This document shows, piece after piece, positions 8,396 through 16,488 of a stretch of 64,000 nucleotides of DNA (position 1 is its first letter; every line of letters begins with the position of its first letter). The notes below the pieces were generated by a model. The model was not told the DNA's origin. It saw only the letters and a program-made list of their open reading frames with translations, and did not search any database. Origin of the DNA: Streptomyces sulfonofaciens (lineage in GTDB: Bacteria > Actinomycetota > Actinomycetes > Streptomycetales > Streptomycetaceae); assembly GCF_014656295.1 (NCBI RefSeq), contig NZ_BNCD01000027.1, positions 30,764 through 94,763 on the forward strand. Direction: 5' to 3'. The position numbers were made by a program, and so were the translations under genes.

Positions 8396-8468
8396 GGGGC
8401 TATAGCTCAGTTGGTAGAGCGCCTGCATGGCATGCAGGAGGTCAGGAGTTCAATTCTCCTTAGCTCCA
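8396..8468 (+). tRNA. tRNA-Ala (GGC), copy 1
   Basis: A 73-base cloverleaf is seen. The acceptor arm GGGGCTA pairs with TAGCTCC with one G-T pair, the D arm is GCTC/GAGC, and the anticodon arm CCTGC/GCAGG has loop ATGGCAT, giving anticodon GGC. The T arm is AGGAG/CTCCT with loop TTCAATT. No CCA is encoded. The 73 bases are identical to the copy at 9600. Confidence 0.97.
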
Positions 8469-8478
8469 CGGGTACGAG

Positions 8479-8522
8479 GGCGATCTGTTTCCGCGGTGAG
8501 CGGGAGCGGATCGCCTTTGTCA
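8479..8522 (+). terminator. Terminator after tRNA-Ala copy 1
   Basis: GGCGATCTG (8479-8487) pairs with CGGATCGCC (8507-8515), allowing one T-G pair, with a small CCGC/GCGG hairpin inside the loop. TTTGTC follows the stem. Confidence 0.75.
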
Positions 8523-8967
8523 TTGTTCTGCGTGAGACGGTGGTCGTGTACGGCTGACCGGACGACGACGGATGGTCGGTACCGTCGTCCTGTCCTGCAA
8601 CTGTCCAGGCATGGCCTTGGCTCGGCCGGGCTCCGTGCCCGGGCCGCCGCCTTCCGCGCACCTCTTTCTGTACCGCCCACTCCGCCCCACCGCGCACCCG
8701 CCTCGCGGGCACCCGCCTGCATCCCATGGGGGCATCTCTTCGCGGACGCTCTCGGGGTGTGCGCGTGGGCGCCGCCCGGCTGGTGTGCGATTGGGTGCCG
8801 CCCGGCTCGTGTACGTGCCGCCCGGGCGGTTGTGCGCGTGGTCGCTGCCCGGCTCCGCCGTCCTCGGCGTCGTGTCCGGACTGGTACGCCTGCGTCGATG
8901 ACCCCCTCGCCCCCTCCGTGGCAGAATCAAACGGCCGGTAGGGGACGCCCGACGGGAGGGAGAAGTG
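8523..8967. other. Gap with degenerate GCCGCCCGGCT repeats, no gene
   Basis: Between the first tRNA terminator and the zinc-ribbon pair there is no supported gene. At 8770-8860 a GCCGCCCGGCT-type unit recurs about four times with decay. The start of the next gene is preceded by GGGAGGG at 8954-8960. Confidence 0.5.
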
Positions 8968-9234
8968 ATGCCTGCGCGCATCCTCGGGGAGGCCGACCGC
9001 CTCCTCGAAGCGGTGATGAGACGAGACCGGACCACTTCCCCCCAAGCCCCCCTCGCCCGGCCCCTCCACGGTGGTTGTCCCGGCGGCGGCTCTCCGGGCG
9101 CGCCGTCCTTCGGCCCCCTCCTCAAGACCCGCCTCACCTGTCCGTCCTGCGGCTCCTCCCACGTCGCCCAGATGCTGGGGGACAACGGCGGGATCTCCTA
9201 CGTGTGCACGGCCTGCGGCCATAGCTGGAGCTGA
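8968..9234 (+). CDS. Small zinc-ribbon protein
   Basis: This 88-residue protein ends in a zinc-ribbon signature: CPSC, 18 residues, then CTAC followed by GH. The first half is Pro/Gly-rich and probably disordered. The ATG at 8968 is chosen because GGGAGGG lies seven bases before it; a GTG three bases upstream is possible. A three-base gap to the next gene shows a two-gene unit. The ribbon could bind nucleic acid or protein; no specific function is known. Confidence 0.75.
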   Translation: MPARILGEADRLLEAVMRRDRTTSPQAPLARPLHGGCPGGGSPGAPSFGPLLKTRLTCPSCGSSHVAQMLGDNGGISYVCTACGHSWS

Positions 9235-9237
9235 CGG

Positions 9238-9471
9238 ATGGGTGCACACAGGCGGAAGTGCGATTGGTGCGGCAGCGGTACGCCGATCGTCCGCGACATG
9301 GAACCGGTCAACCCCGACTACCAGTACTGGTGCGAGGAGTGCGCACGGGCGCTGATCATAAAGGGCGACCCGATCGAGACGTACCGGGAACTGGAGGGCG
9401 AGCCGATCTACGGCCGGCTCCTGGACGAGCACTGCACGCTCAAGCGGTTCTACTCCTTTGCCACCGCATGA
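9238..9471 (+). CDS. Small conserved CxxC...CxxC protein
   Basis: This 77-residue protein has two zinc-ligand pairs: CDWC at residues 8-11 and CEEC around residues 32-35 (YQYWCEECARAL). The C-terminal half (DPIETYRELEGEPIYGRLLDEH) is well packed and looks strongly conserved in sense. It lies three bases after the first zinc-ribbon gene with GGAG in front of the ATG. The pair sits between two tRNA-Ala genes. Function is unknown; a small nucleic-acid-binding or regulatory protein is a guess. Confidence 0.78.
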   Translation: MGAHRRKCDWCGSGTPIVRDMEPVNPDYQYWCEECARALIIKGDPIETYRELEGEPIYGRLLDEHCTLKRFYSFATA

Positions 9472-9599
9472 CGCCCCTGTGAGGGCTTGCCGGTGGCCGC
9501 AGGCCGCAGGGGATGCGGTGATCCGAATCGATTTGGTGATCCACCGGGAGGACCGTGTAGTGTTGGCGCAGCCGCCGGGCAACCGGGCGGCGGCCACTC

Positions 9600-9672
9600 G
9601 GGGCTATAGCTCAGTTGGTAGAGCGCCTGCATGGCATGCAGGAGGTCAGGAGTTCAATTCTCCTTAGCTCCA
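9600..9672 (+). tRNA. tRNA-Ala (GGC), copy 2
   Basis: The sequence is identical over 73 bases to the copy at 8396-8468, with anticodon GGC. The first G is base 9600. Homology between the copies continues about 30 bases into the 3' flank and then fades. Confidence 0.97.
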
Positions 9673-9679
9673 CGGGTAC

Positions 9680-9721
9680 GAGGGCGATCTGTTTCCGCGG
9701 TAAGCGGGGCAGGTCGCCCTC
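9680..9721 (+). terminator. Terminator after tRNA-Ala copy 2
   Basis: GAGGGCGATCTG (9680-9691) pairs with CAGGTCGCCCTC (9710-9721) with one T-G pair. The inner CCGC/GCGG hairpin matches that of copy 1. The 5' arm is the same in both copies but the 3' arm differs and still pairs. Confidence 0.78.
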
Positions 9722-9924
9722 GTCGTCGTTGTGCCCGGCTCCGCGCTGTGGCGCGGCGGTCCGGTCCGGTTCGGCGGGCGCGGTTCTGGGTGCGGCGGTG
9801 GTGCGCTCAGGAGTCGTCACGGGGCAGCGCCGACGGGAGCGTCGTGCGTGCCGGGACACGCGGTGCCAGGGGTGACCGCGAGGTGTGCCAGGGGAGTCCC
9901 CGCGGTCAGATCGGGGGATCCGGC

Positions 9925-9950
9925 GGAACCCCCGGTCGACGTTTTCCGTT
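9925..9950 (+). promoter_or_regulatory. ECF-type promoter candidate, GGAAC-N18-GTT
   Basis: GGAAC at 9925-9929 and GTT at 9948-9950 are 18 bases apart. This matches the spacing and core of promoters read by SigR/SigH/SigE-type ECF sigma factors in actinobacteria. It lies about 85 bases before the ATG at 10036. The rest of the 9722-10035 gap shows no gene. Confidence 0.45.
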
Positions 9951-10035
9951 TACGGTGGAGGAGCGGGAGTCGGCACGGCGCCGGATCGACCGGTCCGCCG
10001 GGCAGTCGCAGGACCGTCAGCACCGAAGGAGCGTC

Positions 10036-10833
10036 ATGGAGACCGTGTTCGCCGTCGTGGCGCTGGTGATCGTGCTCTTCGTGGTCTTCGGCGCCTACCT
10101 GACCGTCAAGGTGGTGGGCGCCGCCAAGCGCAGCGTGGACCGCACCATCACGCAGGCCCGGCGCTCGGTCGAGGACTCCGCCCTGCGGGCGAAGTCGTAC
10201 GCGCAGCCGGGTCCGGCCGGTGAGCTGGCCCAACTGCGCCTGCGGCTGCGGACCACGATGCGCGCCACCCAGGACGCCCTGCACGCCAAGGCGGCCGAGG
10301 ACGCGTCGCTGAAGGAGTCCCTCGGCCTCTTCGAGCGGCTCAGCTCCCATGGACACGAGCTGGACGCCGAGCTGAAGCGCCTCGAGCGGGAGCCGGACCG
10401 GGCCACCCTGGCCACCCGCCTCCCCGACCTGCGCAAACGCACCCAGCAGATCACGGAGTCCGCTGACTCCCTGCGCTGGGCGGCCCGCGAGCGCGCGCAC
10501 CGCTTCGCCGACGACGACCTGGACAGCCTGAGCGCACAGATCGACATGGAGGCAGGAGCCCTACGGCACTGGACGCACGCGCCCCAGGCCCCGGGGCGGC
10601 GCGACCCGGGCCCGGCACCGCAAGCGCAGGGGCCCGGGCCCGGCCGCGTGCCGTCCGCCTGGCCCGAGCCCCCGGCGCAGGACGCCACGGGAGCGGAGCA
10701 GACCTGGCCCGACTCCTCCTCCGGAGCACGGCAAGCGGGCGCGCAGCAGCCCGCCCCTCCCGAGATCGCCCCTCCGGTCCGCCGGCCCACGTACTCCTGG
10801 CAGAAGAAGCCCCGCCCCGAGAACACCACATGA
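10036..10833 (+). CDS. Membrane-anchored coiled-coil protein
   Basis: This 265-residue protein starts at the ATG at 10036 (GAAGGAG at 10025-10031 precedes it). Residues 2-25 form an N-terminal membrane helix (VFAVVALVIVLFVVFGAYLTV). Residues about 30-175 are long charged helices with heptad character (RLRLRTTMRATQDALHAKAAED, ERLSSHGHELDAELKRLE). The rest is Pro/Ala/Gly-rich and ends with a basic SWQKKPRPENTT. This is a type of cytoplasmic coiled-coil protein tethered to the membrane. No enzyme domain is visible. An ECF-like promoter lies upstream, so it may respond to envelope or redox stress, which is inference. Confidence 0.78.
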   Translation: METVFAVVALVIVLFVVFGAYLTVKVVGAAKRSVDRTITQARRSVEDSALRAKSYAQPGPAGELAQLRLRLRTTMRATQDALHAKAAEDASLKESLGLFERLSSHGHELDAELKRLEREPDRATLATRLPDLRKRTQQITESADSLRWAARERAHRFADDDLDSLSAQIDMEAGALRHWTHAPQAPGRRDPGPAPQAQGPGPGRVPSAWPEPPAQDATGAEQTWPDSSSGARQAGAQQPAPPEIAPPVRRPTYSWQKKPRPENTT

Positions 10834-10859
10834 CCTGCACACAGTCGGCCGGGGCCGGG

Positions 10860-10889
10860 CTGCCGACCGGCGTCGCCTGCGGGTAATCT
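10860..10889 (+). promoter_or_regulatory. Promoter of degV, leaderless
   Basis: TAATCT at 10884-10889 with CTGCCG at 10860-10865, 18 bases apart. The ATG at 10897 is eight bases after the -10 hexamer, so the transcript probably begins at the start codon. Confidence 0.55.
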
Positions 10890-10896
10890 CCAGCTC

Positions 10897-11742
10897 ATGT
10901 CCCGCCATGTCGCCATCGTCACCGATTCCACGGCCTACCTGCCGCAGCGGATGGTGGAGCGGCACGGCATCACCTCCGTGCCGCTGACCGTCGTCCTCGG
11001 CAACCGGGCGCTGGAGGAGGGCACCGAGATCTCGGCGCGCTCACTCGCCGAGGCCTTGCAGAAACGGCGACCGGTGACCACCTCCAGGCCCAGCCCCGCC
11101 GTCTTCGCCGAGACCTACCGCAAGGTGGCGCAGGCGGGCGCGAAGGGCATCGTCTCGCTGCACCTGTCCGCCGAATTCTCCGGAACCTACGACGCCGCGG
11201 TCCTCGCGGCCCGTGAGGCGCCCGTCCCGGTACGGGTCGTGGACACCGGCATGGTCGCGATGGCCCTCGGCTTCTGCGCCCTGGCGGCGGCGGAGACCGC
11301 GGAGGCGGACGGCACCGTCGACGACGCGGTCACCGCGGCGGAGAAGCGGGCGGCGAGTACAGCTACATATTTCTATGTCGACACGCTCGACTATCTGCGT
11401 CGAGGTGGACGGATCGGCGCGGCGCAGGCCCTGCTGGGCTCCGCGCTCGCCGTGAAACCCCTGCTCCAGCTCGACGCCGGCCGCATCGAGCTGTTGGAGA
11501 AGGTACGGACGGCATCCAGGGCCATCGCCCGGCTGGAGGAGATCGTCGCGGAGCGGGCGGGCGCCGCCGAGGTCGACATCGCCGTGCACCACCTCGCCGC
11601 GCCCGAGCGGGCGGCGGTCCTCGCCGACCGGCTGCGGGACCGCGTTCCCGGTCTGGCCGACCTGCACGTGAGCGAGGTCGGCGCGGTCATCGGGGCGCAC
11701 ACGGGGCCGGGTCTGCTCGGGGCCGTGGTCTCACCGCGCTGA
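10897..11742 (+). CDS. DegV family fatty-acid-binding protein
   Basis: DegV/FakB proteins bind a fatty acid and present it to a kinase. The 281-residue protein shows the family start IVTDSTAYLP, the RPVTTSRPSP motif, the SLHLSAEFSGTY segment and the YFYVDTLDYLRRGGRIG motif, followed by a C-terminal GAVIGAHTGPG motif. Its length is typical. The ATG at 10897 is supported by the -10 hexamer at 10884. A run of rare AT-rich codons (agt aca gct aca tat ttc tat) lies near 11355-11380, unlike the rest of the gene. No FakA partner is seen in the window. Confidence 0.93.
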   Translation: MSRHVAIVTDSTAYLPQRMVERHGITSVPLTVVLGNRALEEGTEISARSLAEALQKRRPVTTSRPSPAVFAETYRKVAQAGAKGIVSLHLSAEFSGTYDAAVLAAREAPVPVRVVDTGMVAMALGFCALAAAETAEADGTVDDAVTAAEKRAASTATYFYVDTLDYLRRGGRIGAAQALLGSALAVKPLLQLDAGRIELLEKVRTASRAIARLEEIVAERAGAAEVDIAVHHLAAPERAAVLADRLRDRVPGLADLHVSEVGAVIGAHTGPGLLGAVVSPR

Positions 11743-11784
11743 GGCCCGAGGCCCCGGGCGTCACACGTCCAGGTGACGGAGTTT

Positions 11785-11852
11785 TCCACAACTGCCCAGT
11801 AATCCACGGGAATCGAGCAAGATCCACGGGGCTCAGCGGTGCTGCTTAACGT
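11785..11852 (+). promoter_or_regulatory. comEA promoter region with three phased TCCAC motifs
   Basis: TCCAC occurs at 11785-11789, 11804-11808 and 11824-11828, about two helical turns apart. The last two are parts of exact ATCCACGGG repeats 20 bases apart. TAACGT at 11847-11852 lies eight bases before the ATG at 11860 and is a likely -10. The motifs would sit just upstream of or on the -35 region. Confidence 0.45.
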
Positions 11853-11859
11853 CTCGTGC

Positions 11860-13158
11860 ATGGGAATTCGCTCACTCTCCGTACGCAGCACATCCACCGC
11901 CACCAGCGGCCCCGGCCGCGTGCCCGCCTCCGACGGCCGCGTCCGCAGGCCCCGGGCGAGCCGCCCCGGGTTCCGCCCGTGCGGCGCCCGAGCGCGCCGC
12001 CGCCAGGCCATGAGGGAGTCCCTGCTCCTACGCACGGCCGCCGTCCTCGGGGCGCCCCCCGAGCCGCAGGGTCCATCGGCGACCGAGCCACGGGTGCCCG
12101 CCCAGCACCCACCGGCACCGCCGTGCATCGAAAAGGACCCGGTCGATGCCCACCTGGTCGATCCCCACCCGGTCGAGCGCTGGTCGGACCCGGAGACGGT
12201 GCGCTCGGAGACGGGCCGCCCGGGGGCGGTGCACCTGGAGACGGTGCACCAGGGCGGGGCCGGCCCGGGCGGCACGGTCCCTGCCGGGGCGGACACAGGA
12301 GGGGCGCCCACCGTGGCTTCCGCGACCCCCGAGGCCATGACGGGAAGGCCGCTCGGCGCCGTGCCCGCGACGGCCGGCGTGCGGGCTGACGGCGCGGGCG
12401 GCTCGTGGCGGGCGCGGTGTACGCGGGCGTCCGCTGCCGTGCGGGACCGCATGCCGCTCTGGATGCAGGCCCTGCAGGCGCGCTGCGGTCTGGAAGTGCG
12501 CAGTGTGATCGCCCTCGTGGTGGTGCTGGTCGCCGCTGCCGCCTTCGCCGTGCAGCACTTCTGGACCGGCCGCACCCAGCCGGTCAAGGCCCCGGATGTG
12601 GTCAGGGCGGCGCCGCCGGAGCCACACCAGGGGCCGCCCGGTCAGGCACCGGCCGCATCGGGCGCCGCGAGTCCCGCCGCCGGCGCGGGGAACACGATCG
12701 TCGTCGATGTGAGCGGCAAGGTACGCAGGCCGGGGCTCCAGCGGCTGCCCGCGGGTTCACGGGTCGCCGACGCACTGGAAGCGGCCGGCGGAGTCCGCCC
12801 GGGTGCCGACACCGACGGCCTCAACCGCGCCCGCCTCCTGGCCGACGGCGAGCAGGTGGTCGTCGGTCGGCAGGGGCAGGCCGCCGGACCGGTGACGGGT
12901 GCGGGTGCCGGTTCTGCCGGCGCGCAGGCGACGTCGAGCGGCGGCACGGGTGCCGCCGCGCCCGCGGGCCCGGTCAGCCTGAACACCGCCACCCCTGAGC
13001 AACTCGACACGCTCCCCGGCGTCGGCCCGGTCCTGGCCCAGCACATCATCGACTACCGCACCCGGCACGGCGCCTTCCGCTCCGTCGACGAACTCCACGA
13101 AGTCAACGGCATCGGCGACCGCCGCTTCGCCGATCTCCGGGATCTCGTACGGCTATGA
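11860..13158 (+). CDS. comEA: ComEA-like DNA-binding membrane protein
   Basis: ComEA binds double-stranded DNA outside the membrane during natural transformation. The 432-residue protein has a long N-terminal part (about 200 residues, rich in Arg, Pro and Glu), a membrane helix near residues 212-232 (SVIALVVVLVAAAAFAVQHF), an SLBB domain (TIVVDVSGKVRRPGLQRLPAG) near 275-330, a Gly/Ala linker, and a C-terminal helix-hairpin-helix pair (SLNTATPEQLDTLPGVGPVLAQ). ComEA of Bacillus is about 200 residues, so the N-terminal part is an addition. An alternative GTG start is at 11839. It overlaps comEC by ATGA. Confidence 0.88.
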   Translation: MGIRSLSVRSTSTATSGPGRVPASDGRVRRPRASRPGFRPCGARARRRQAMRESLLLRTAAVLGAPPEPQGPSATEPRVPAQHPPAPPCIEKDPVDAHLVDPHPVERWSDPETVRSETGRPGAVHLETVHQGGAGPGGTVPAGADTGGAPTVASATPEAMTGRPLGAVPATAGVRADGAGGSWRARCTRASAAVRDRMPLWMQALQARCGLEVRSVIALVVVLVAAAAFAVQHFWTGRTQPVKAPDVVRAAPPEPHQGPPGQAPAASGAASPAAGAGNTIVVDVSGKVRRPGLQRLPAGSRVADALEAAGGVRPGADTDGLNRARLLADGEQVVVGRQGQAAGPVTGAGAGSAGAQATSSGGTGAAAPAGPVSLNTATPEQLDTLPGVGPVLAQHIIDYRTRHGAFRSVDELHEVNGIGDRRFADLRDLVRL

Positions 13159-16100
13159 GCACCCGGACGACAACCGGTGGCGACCCCCCGGGCGTGGACA
13201 CGGCTGCCGGCTCCGACGTGATCGCCTGCTCCGATGCGGCTAGCGGTTCCGATGCGGTCGCCCGCTCCCTCGGGACGACCTCGTCCGCACCGGTGACCGG
13301 CCCCGGCCCGTGGGTCCCTGCCGATGCGCTGCCCGGAGACCGCCCGACGGCAGGCACCCGGGCCGCCCCCACACCGGGTGCCGCCACCGTCGGGACACCG
13401 GCACCCGGTCCCTCCGCCGAGCCGGCCGGGGGCGGCAGGCCGCGCCCCCCTGATCCGGCGGGGGATCCCGGGGATCCGGGACATCCGGACGGTCCGGGAG
13501 ACCCGGGGACCCGGCCCGCGGTCCACCGCGACGCCCCCAACCGGCTCGGCGCCTCCCACCCCCGCCAGGAGGGCCCCGCAGACCTGCGGCTGGTCCCGCC
13601 GGCCCTGGCGGCCTGGGCCACGGCTGCGCTGACGCTGCACGCAGCACCGAACCGCGTCCTCGCGGTCCTGGCGGTGTCCACCGCTCTTGCGGCGGCCCTC
13701 GCCGTACTGGCAAGGACCCGGCATACAGCGCCGCGGGGCACGGGACGGCGACCATGGGTGCGGGTGTCCGCGACGGCGACCCTGCTCTGCGTCGCCGCCT
13801 CCGCCGCGTCGGCGGCCCTGCACGGCGCCGATCTGCGGCGCGGCCCCGTCCCGGACCTGGCCCGCCGCTACGCCTTTGCCACCCTCGACCTGGAGGTCAC
13901 CTCGGATGCGCGCAGGACCCGCCCGCGGGTGACCGGAGACCATATGGCACCGACGGCGGTCATCCTCGACGCCAGGGCCGTTCGGGTCACGACCACGGAC
14001 GGCGCGACCCGCATCACCCGGTCCCCGGTCCTGGTGATCGCCGACGCATCCGCGAGGGGAGACGAGGAGGCGGCAACCGCGACGGGACGGACCGGGGAGA
14101 CGTCCGGGACGGGGCCCACCGGGACCGCGGAGGGGGCGGTGTCCACCGGGAGCGCAGTCAGGCCCGACGCGTCGGGATCCGCCCTGCCCGGCCCGCACCA
14201 CCCGGAGCCATCGGCCCGCACCGATCCGGACCGCTCCGGTGCGGGCCCGCCCGGTACGCGGTCGCGGGCGGCCCACACCTCCTGGTCGGACCTGCTGCCC
14301 AGTACCCGGGTGCGGGTCCGGGCGCGCCTGGCGCCGCCCCTGTCCGGCGGTGACCGTGTCGCCGCCGTGGTCCGGGTCGGCCGGGGCGTGGCGCCGAAAG
14401 TGGTCCAGGGGCCTTCGGGCCCGCAGGAACTCGCCGGCAGGCTCCGTGCCGGGCTGCGTACGGCGACCCGGGACCTGGCGCCCGACGCCCGTGCGCTGCT
14501 GCCCGGACTGGTGGTCGGGGACACCTCAAGGGTCCCGCCAGATCTGGACGAGGCATTCGACGCCACCGGGCTGACCCATGTCCTCGCGGTCAGCGGCGCC
14601 AACTTCACGATCCTGCTGACCCTGCTGATCGGACCACCCGGCCTCGCGCACCGCGCCGAGCGTCGTGGGCTGGCGCCCCGACTGGGCATCGGCCTGCGTG
14701 GCACGGCACTGCTCGGCGGGGCGCTGGCCCTGGCGTTCGTGATGGTGTGCAGGCCCGAACCCAGTGTGCTGAGGGCCGCGGCGTGCGGCGGGATCGCACT
14801 CCTCGCCCTCGCCACGGGCCGGCGCAGATCGCTGGTTCCGGCGCTGGCGGCGGTGGTGCTGCTGCTTGTGCTGTACGACCCGTGGCTGTCACGGAGCTAT
14901 GGCTTCCTGCTCTCCGTGCTGGCGACAGGGGCCCTGCTCACGGTGGCCCCCCGGTGGAGGAGCGCACTGCGGGAGCGAGGTGTTCCGCCGCGTGTGGCGG
15001 AGGCGTTGGCGGCCGCTGCCGCCGCCGAGGTGGTGTGCGCACCGGTGCTGGTGGTGCTGGCCTCACGGGTGAGCCTGGTCGCCGTGCCGTGCAATCTGCT
15101 GGCGGAGTTCGCGGTGGCCCCCGCCACGGTGCTGGGCTTCGGTGCCCTGGCGGCGGCACCGGCGGCCATGCCGCTCGCCAGGGCCCTTGCCTGGTGTGCC
15201 GGCTGGCCTGCGCGCTGGCTGGCCGGTATCGCCCGGACCGGCGCGGACCTGCCGGGCGGCACCGTCGACTGGCCCGGGGGCTGGCGCGGCGGACTGCTGT
15301 TCCTTGTCGTGATCGTGGTGGTGGCCGGGGCGGGCCGGAGGCTGATCAGACACCCCTGGGTGTGCCTGGCCTGTGTCTGCGTCCTGCTGCTGTTCGTCCT
15401 GCAGCCGAGACCGCTGCCGCGGGTGCTGACCGGCTGGCCGCCGCCCGGGTGGCGGTTCGTGATGTGCGATGTGGGACAGGGCGACGCCGGTGTGCTCGCG
15501 GCGGGTGACGGCACGGGCGTGGTGGTCGATGCGGGGCCCGACCCGGTGCGTGTCGACCACTGCCTGCGCAGACTGGGCGTCACCCGTGTCCCGCTGGTGC
15601 TGCTCACCCACTTCCACGCCGACCATGTGGCGGGGCTGCCGGGTGTTCTGCACGGGCGGGAGGTCGGAGCGATCGAGACCACCGGGCTGCAGGAGCCGAG
15701 AGGCGAGGCGGAGCTGGTCAGGACTGCCGCGGCGGCCCGGCACATCCCGGTGACACGGGCCGTGGCGGGGGAGCGGCGGCGGGCGGGGGCGCTGGAGTGG
15801 CAGGTGCTGTGGCCACCGTCGGGGCCGTTGCCGGAGTCCGACGGTCCCAATGACGCGAGCGTCGCGCTGCTGGTGCGCACCGGCGGGCTGCGGTTGCTGC
15901 TGCTGGGCGATCTGGAGCCGCCGGCGCAGCAGACCCTGCTGCGGAGCCCGGCGGGCACGGGCGTTGCGCATGTGGACGTGCTGAAGGTGGCCCATCATGG
16001 TTCGGCGTATCAGGACCCGCAGCTCCTGCGGCGGGCGTCACCTCGGCTGGCGCTGATCTCGTGCGGGGCTGACAACCCCTACGGCCACCCCTCGCCGCGC

Positions 16101-16226
16101 ACGGTCGCACTCCTGCGGGCGGGTGGCGCCAGGGTGCTGCGGACCGACGCGGACGGCTCCCTGGCGGTCGTCGGGACGGCGTCGAGCGGGATGAGAGTAG
16201 CCGAGTCGTCCGCCCCGCGCTGGTGA
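13155..16226 (+). CDS. comEC: ComEC/Rec2 family DNA channel protein
   Basis: ComEC forms the channel that passes single-stranded DNA through the membrane. The 1023-residue protein opens with about 150 Pro/Gly/Thr-rich residues, then several membrane helices (about residues 155-220), a soluble OB-fold-like region, the Competence domain helices (GLVVGDTSRVP, HVLAVSGANFTILL) and a C-terminal metallo-beta-lactamase domain with LTHFHADH near residues 815-824 and VAHHGSAYQ later. Family members are usually 700-850 residues. The start ATG overlaps the comEA stop. Streptomycetes carry this pair although natural transformation is not established for most. Confidence 0.9.
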   Translation: MSTRTTTGGDPPGVDTAAGSDVIACSDAASGSDAVARSLGTTSSAPVTGPGPWVPADALPGDRPTAGTRAAPTPGAATVGTPAPGPSAEPAGGGRPRPPDPAGDPGDPGHPDGPGDPGTRPAVHRDAPNRLGASHPRQEGPADLRLVPPALAAWATAALTLHAAPNRVLAVLAVSTALAAALAVLARTRHTAPRGTGRRPWVRVSATATLLCVAASAASAALHGADLRRGPVPDLARRYAFATLDLEVTSDARRTRPRVTGDHMAPTAVILDARAVRVTTTDGATRITRSPVLVIADASARGDEEAATATGRTGETSGTGPTGTAEGAVSTGSAVRPDASGSALPGPHHPEPSARTDPDRSGAGPPGTRSRAAHTSWSDLLPSTRVRVRARLAPPLSGGDRVAAVVRVGRGVAPKVVQGPSGPQELAGRLRAGLRTATRDLAPDARALLPGLVVGDTSRVPPDLDEAFDATGLTHVLAVSGANFTILLTLLIGPPGLAHRAERRGLAPRLGIGLRGTALLGGALALAFVMVCRPEPSVLRAAACGGIALLALATGRRRSLVPALAAVVLLLVLYDPWLSRSYGFLLSVLATGALLTVAPRWRSALRERGVPPRVAEALAAAAAAEVVCAPVLVVLASRVSLVAVPCNLLAEFAVAPATVLGFGALAAAPAAMPLARALAWCAGWPARWLAGIARTGADLPGGTVDWPGGWRGGLLFLVVIVVVAGAGRRLIRHPWVCLACVCVLLLFVLQPRPLPRVLTGWPPPGWRFVMCDVGQGDAGVLAAGDGTGVVVDAGPDPVRVDHCLRRLGVTRVPLVLLTHFHADHVAGLPGVLHGREVGAIETTGLQEPRGEAELVRTAAAARHIPVTRAVAGERRRAGALEWQVLWPPSGPLPESDGPNDASVALLVRTGGLRLLLLGDLEPPAQQTLLRSPAGTGVAHVDVLKVAHHGSAYQDPQLLRRASPRLALISCGADNPYGHPSPRTVALLRAGGARVLRTDADGSLAVVGTASSGMRVAESSAPRW

Positions 16227-16283
16227 GGCGGGGCAGGAAACCGCACCGCCGACAGGCGACAAGGGTGGAAAGTCTTGATCGCT

Positions 16284-16334
16284 ATGAAAAATCATCCAGC
16301 CAATTCGAACCATAAGGCGCAAAAATCAGCATAA
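16284..16334 (+). other. AT-rich 16-codon mini-frame, possible leader peptide
   Basis: An ATG at 16284 opens a 16-codon frame ending with TAA at 16332-16334, reading MKNHPANSNHKAQKSA. GGAAAG lies about 12 bases before it. The segment is strongly AT-rich compared with everything around, and the peptide is rich in Asn, Lys and His. It may be a promoter rather than a peptide. The rest of 16227-16488 holds no other gene. Confidence 0.25.
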
Positions 16335-16488
16335 GTGCCTGATTTCCAGGGTGCGGACCTGCCCTGCCTCGGTCTCCGCAGGAGCGATGGAAGGTATCTT
16401 CGCAAAAGTTGATTGCCGGATAGGGTGTCCACAACTGCACGTTCACAAGTCCTGACGAGTTCTCACATCGCACTGGGGTGTTCGCAAC

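Noticed and set aside
8396..9672. tRNA-Ala copies as phage attachment sites
   Set aside because: Both tRNAs are complete and no integrase or phage gene lies between them.
11782..11790. DnaA box (TTTTCCACA) as part of an origin
   Set aside because: It is a single near match with no cluster, no AT-rich unwinding region and no dnaA nearby.
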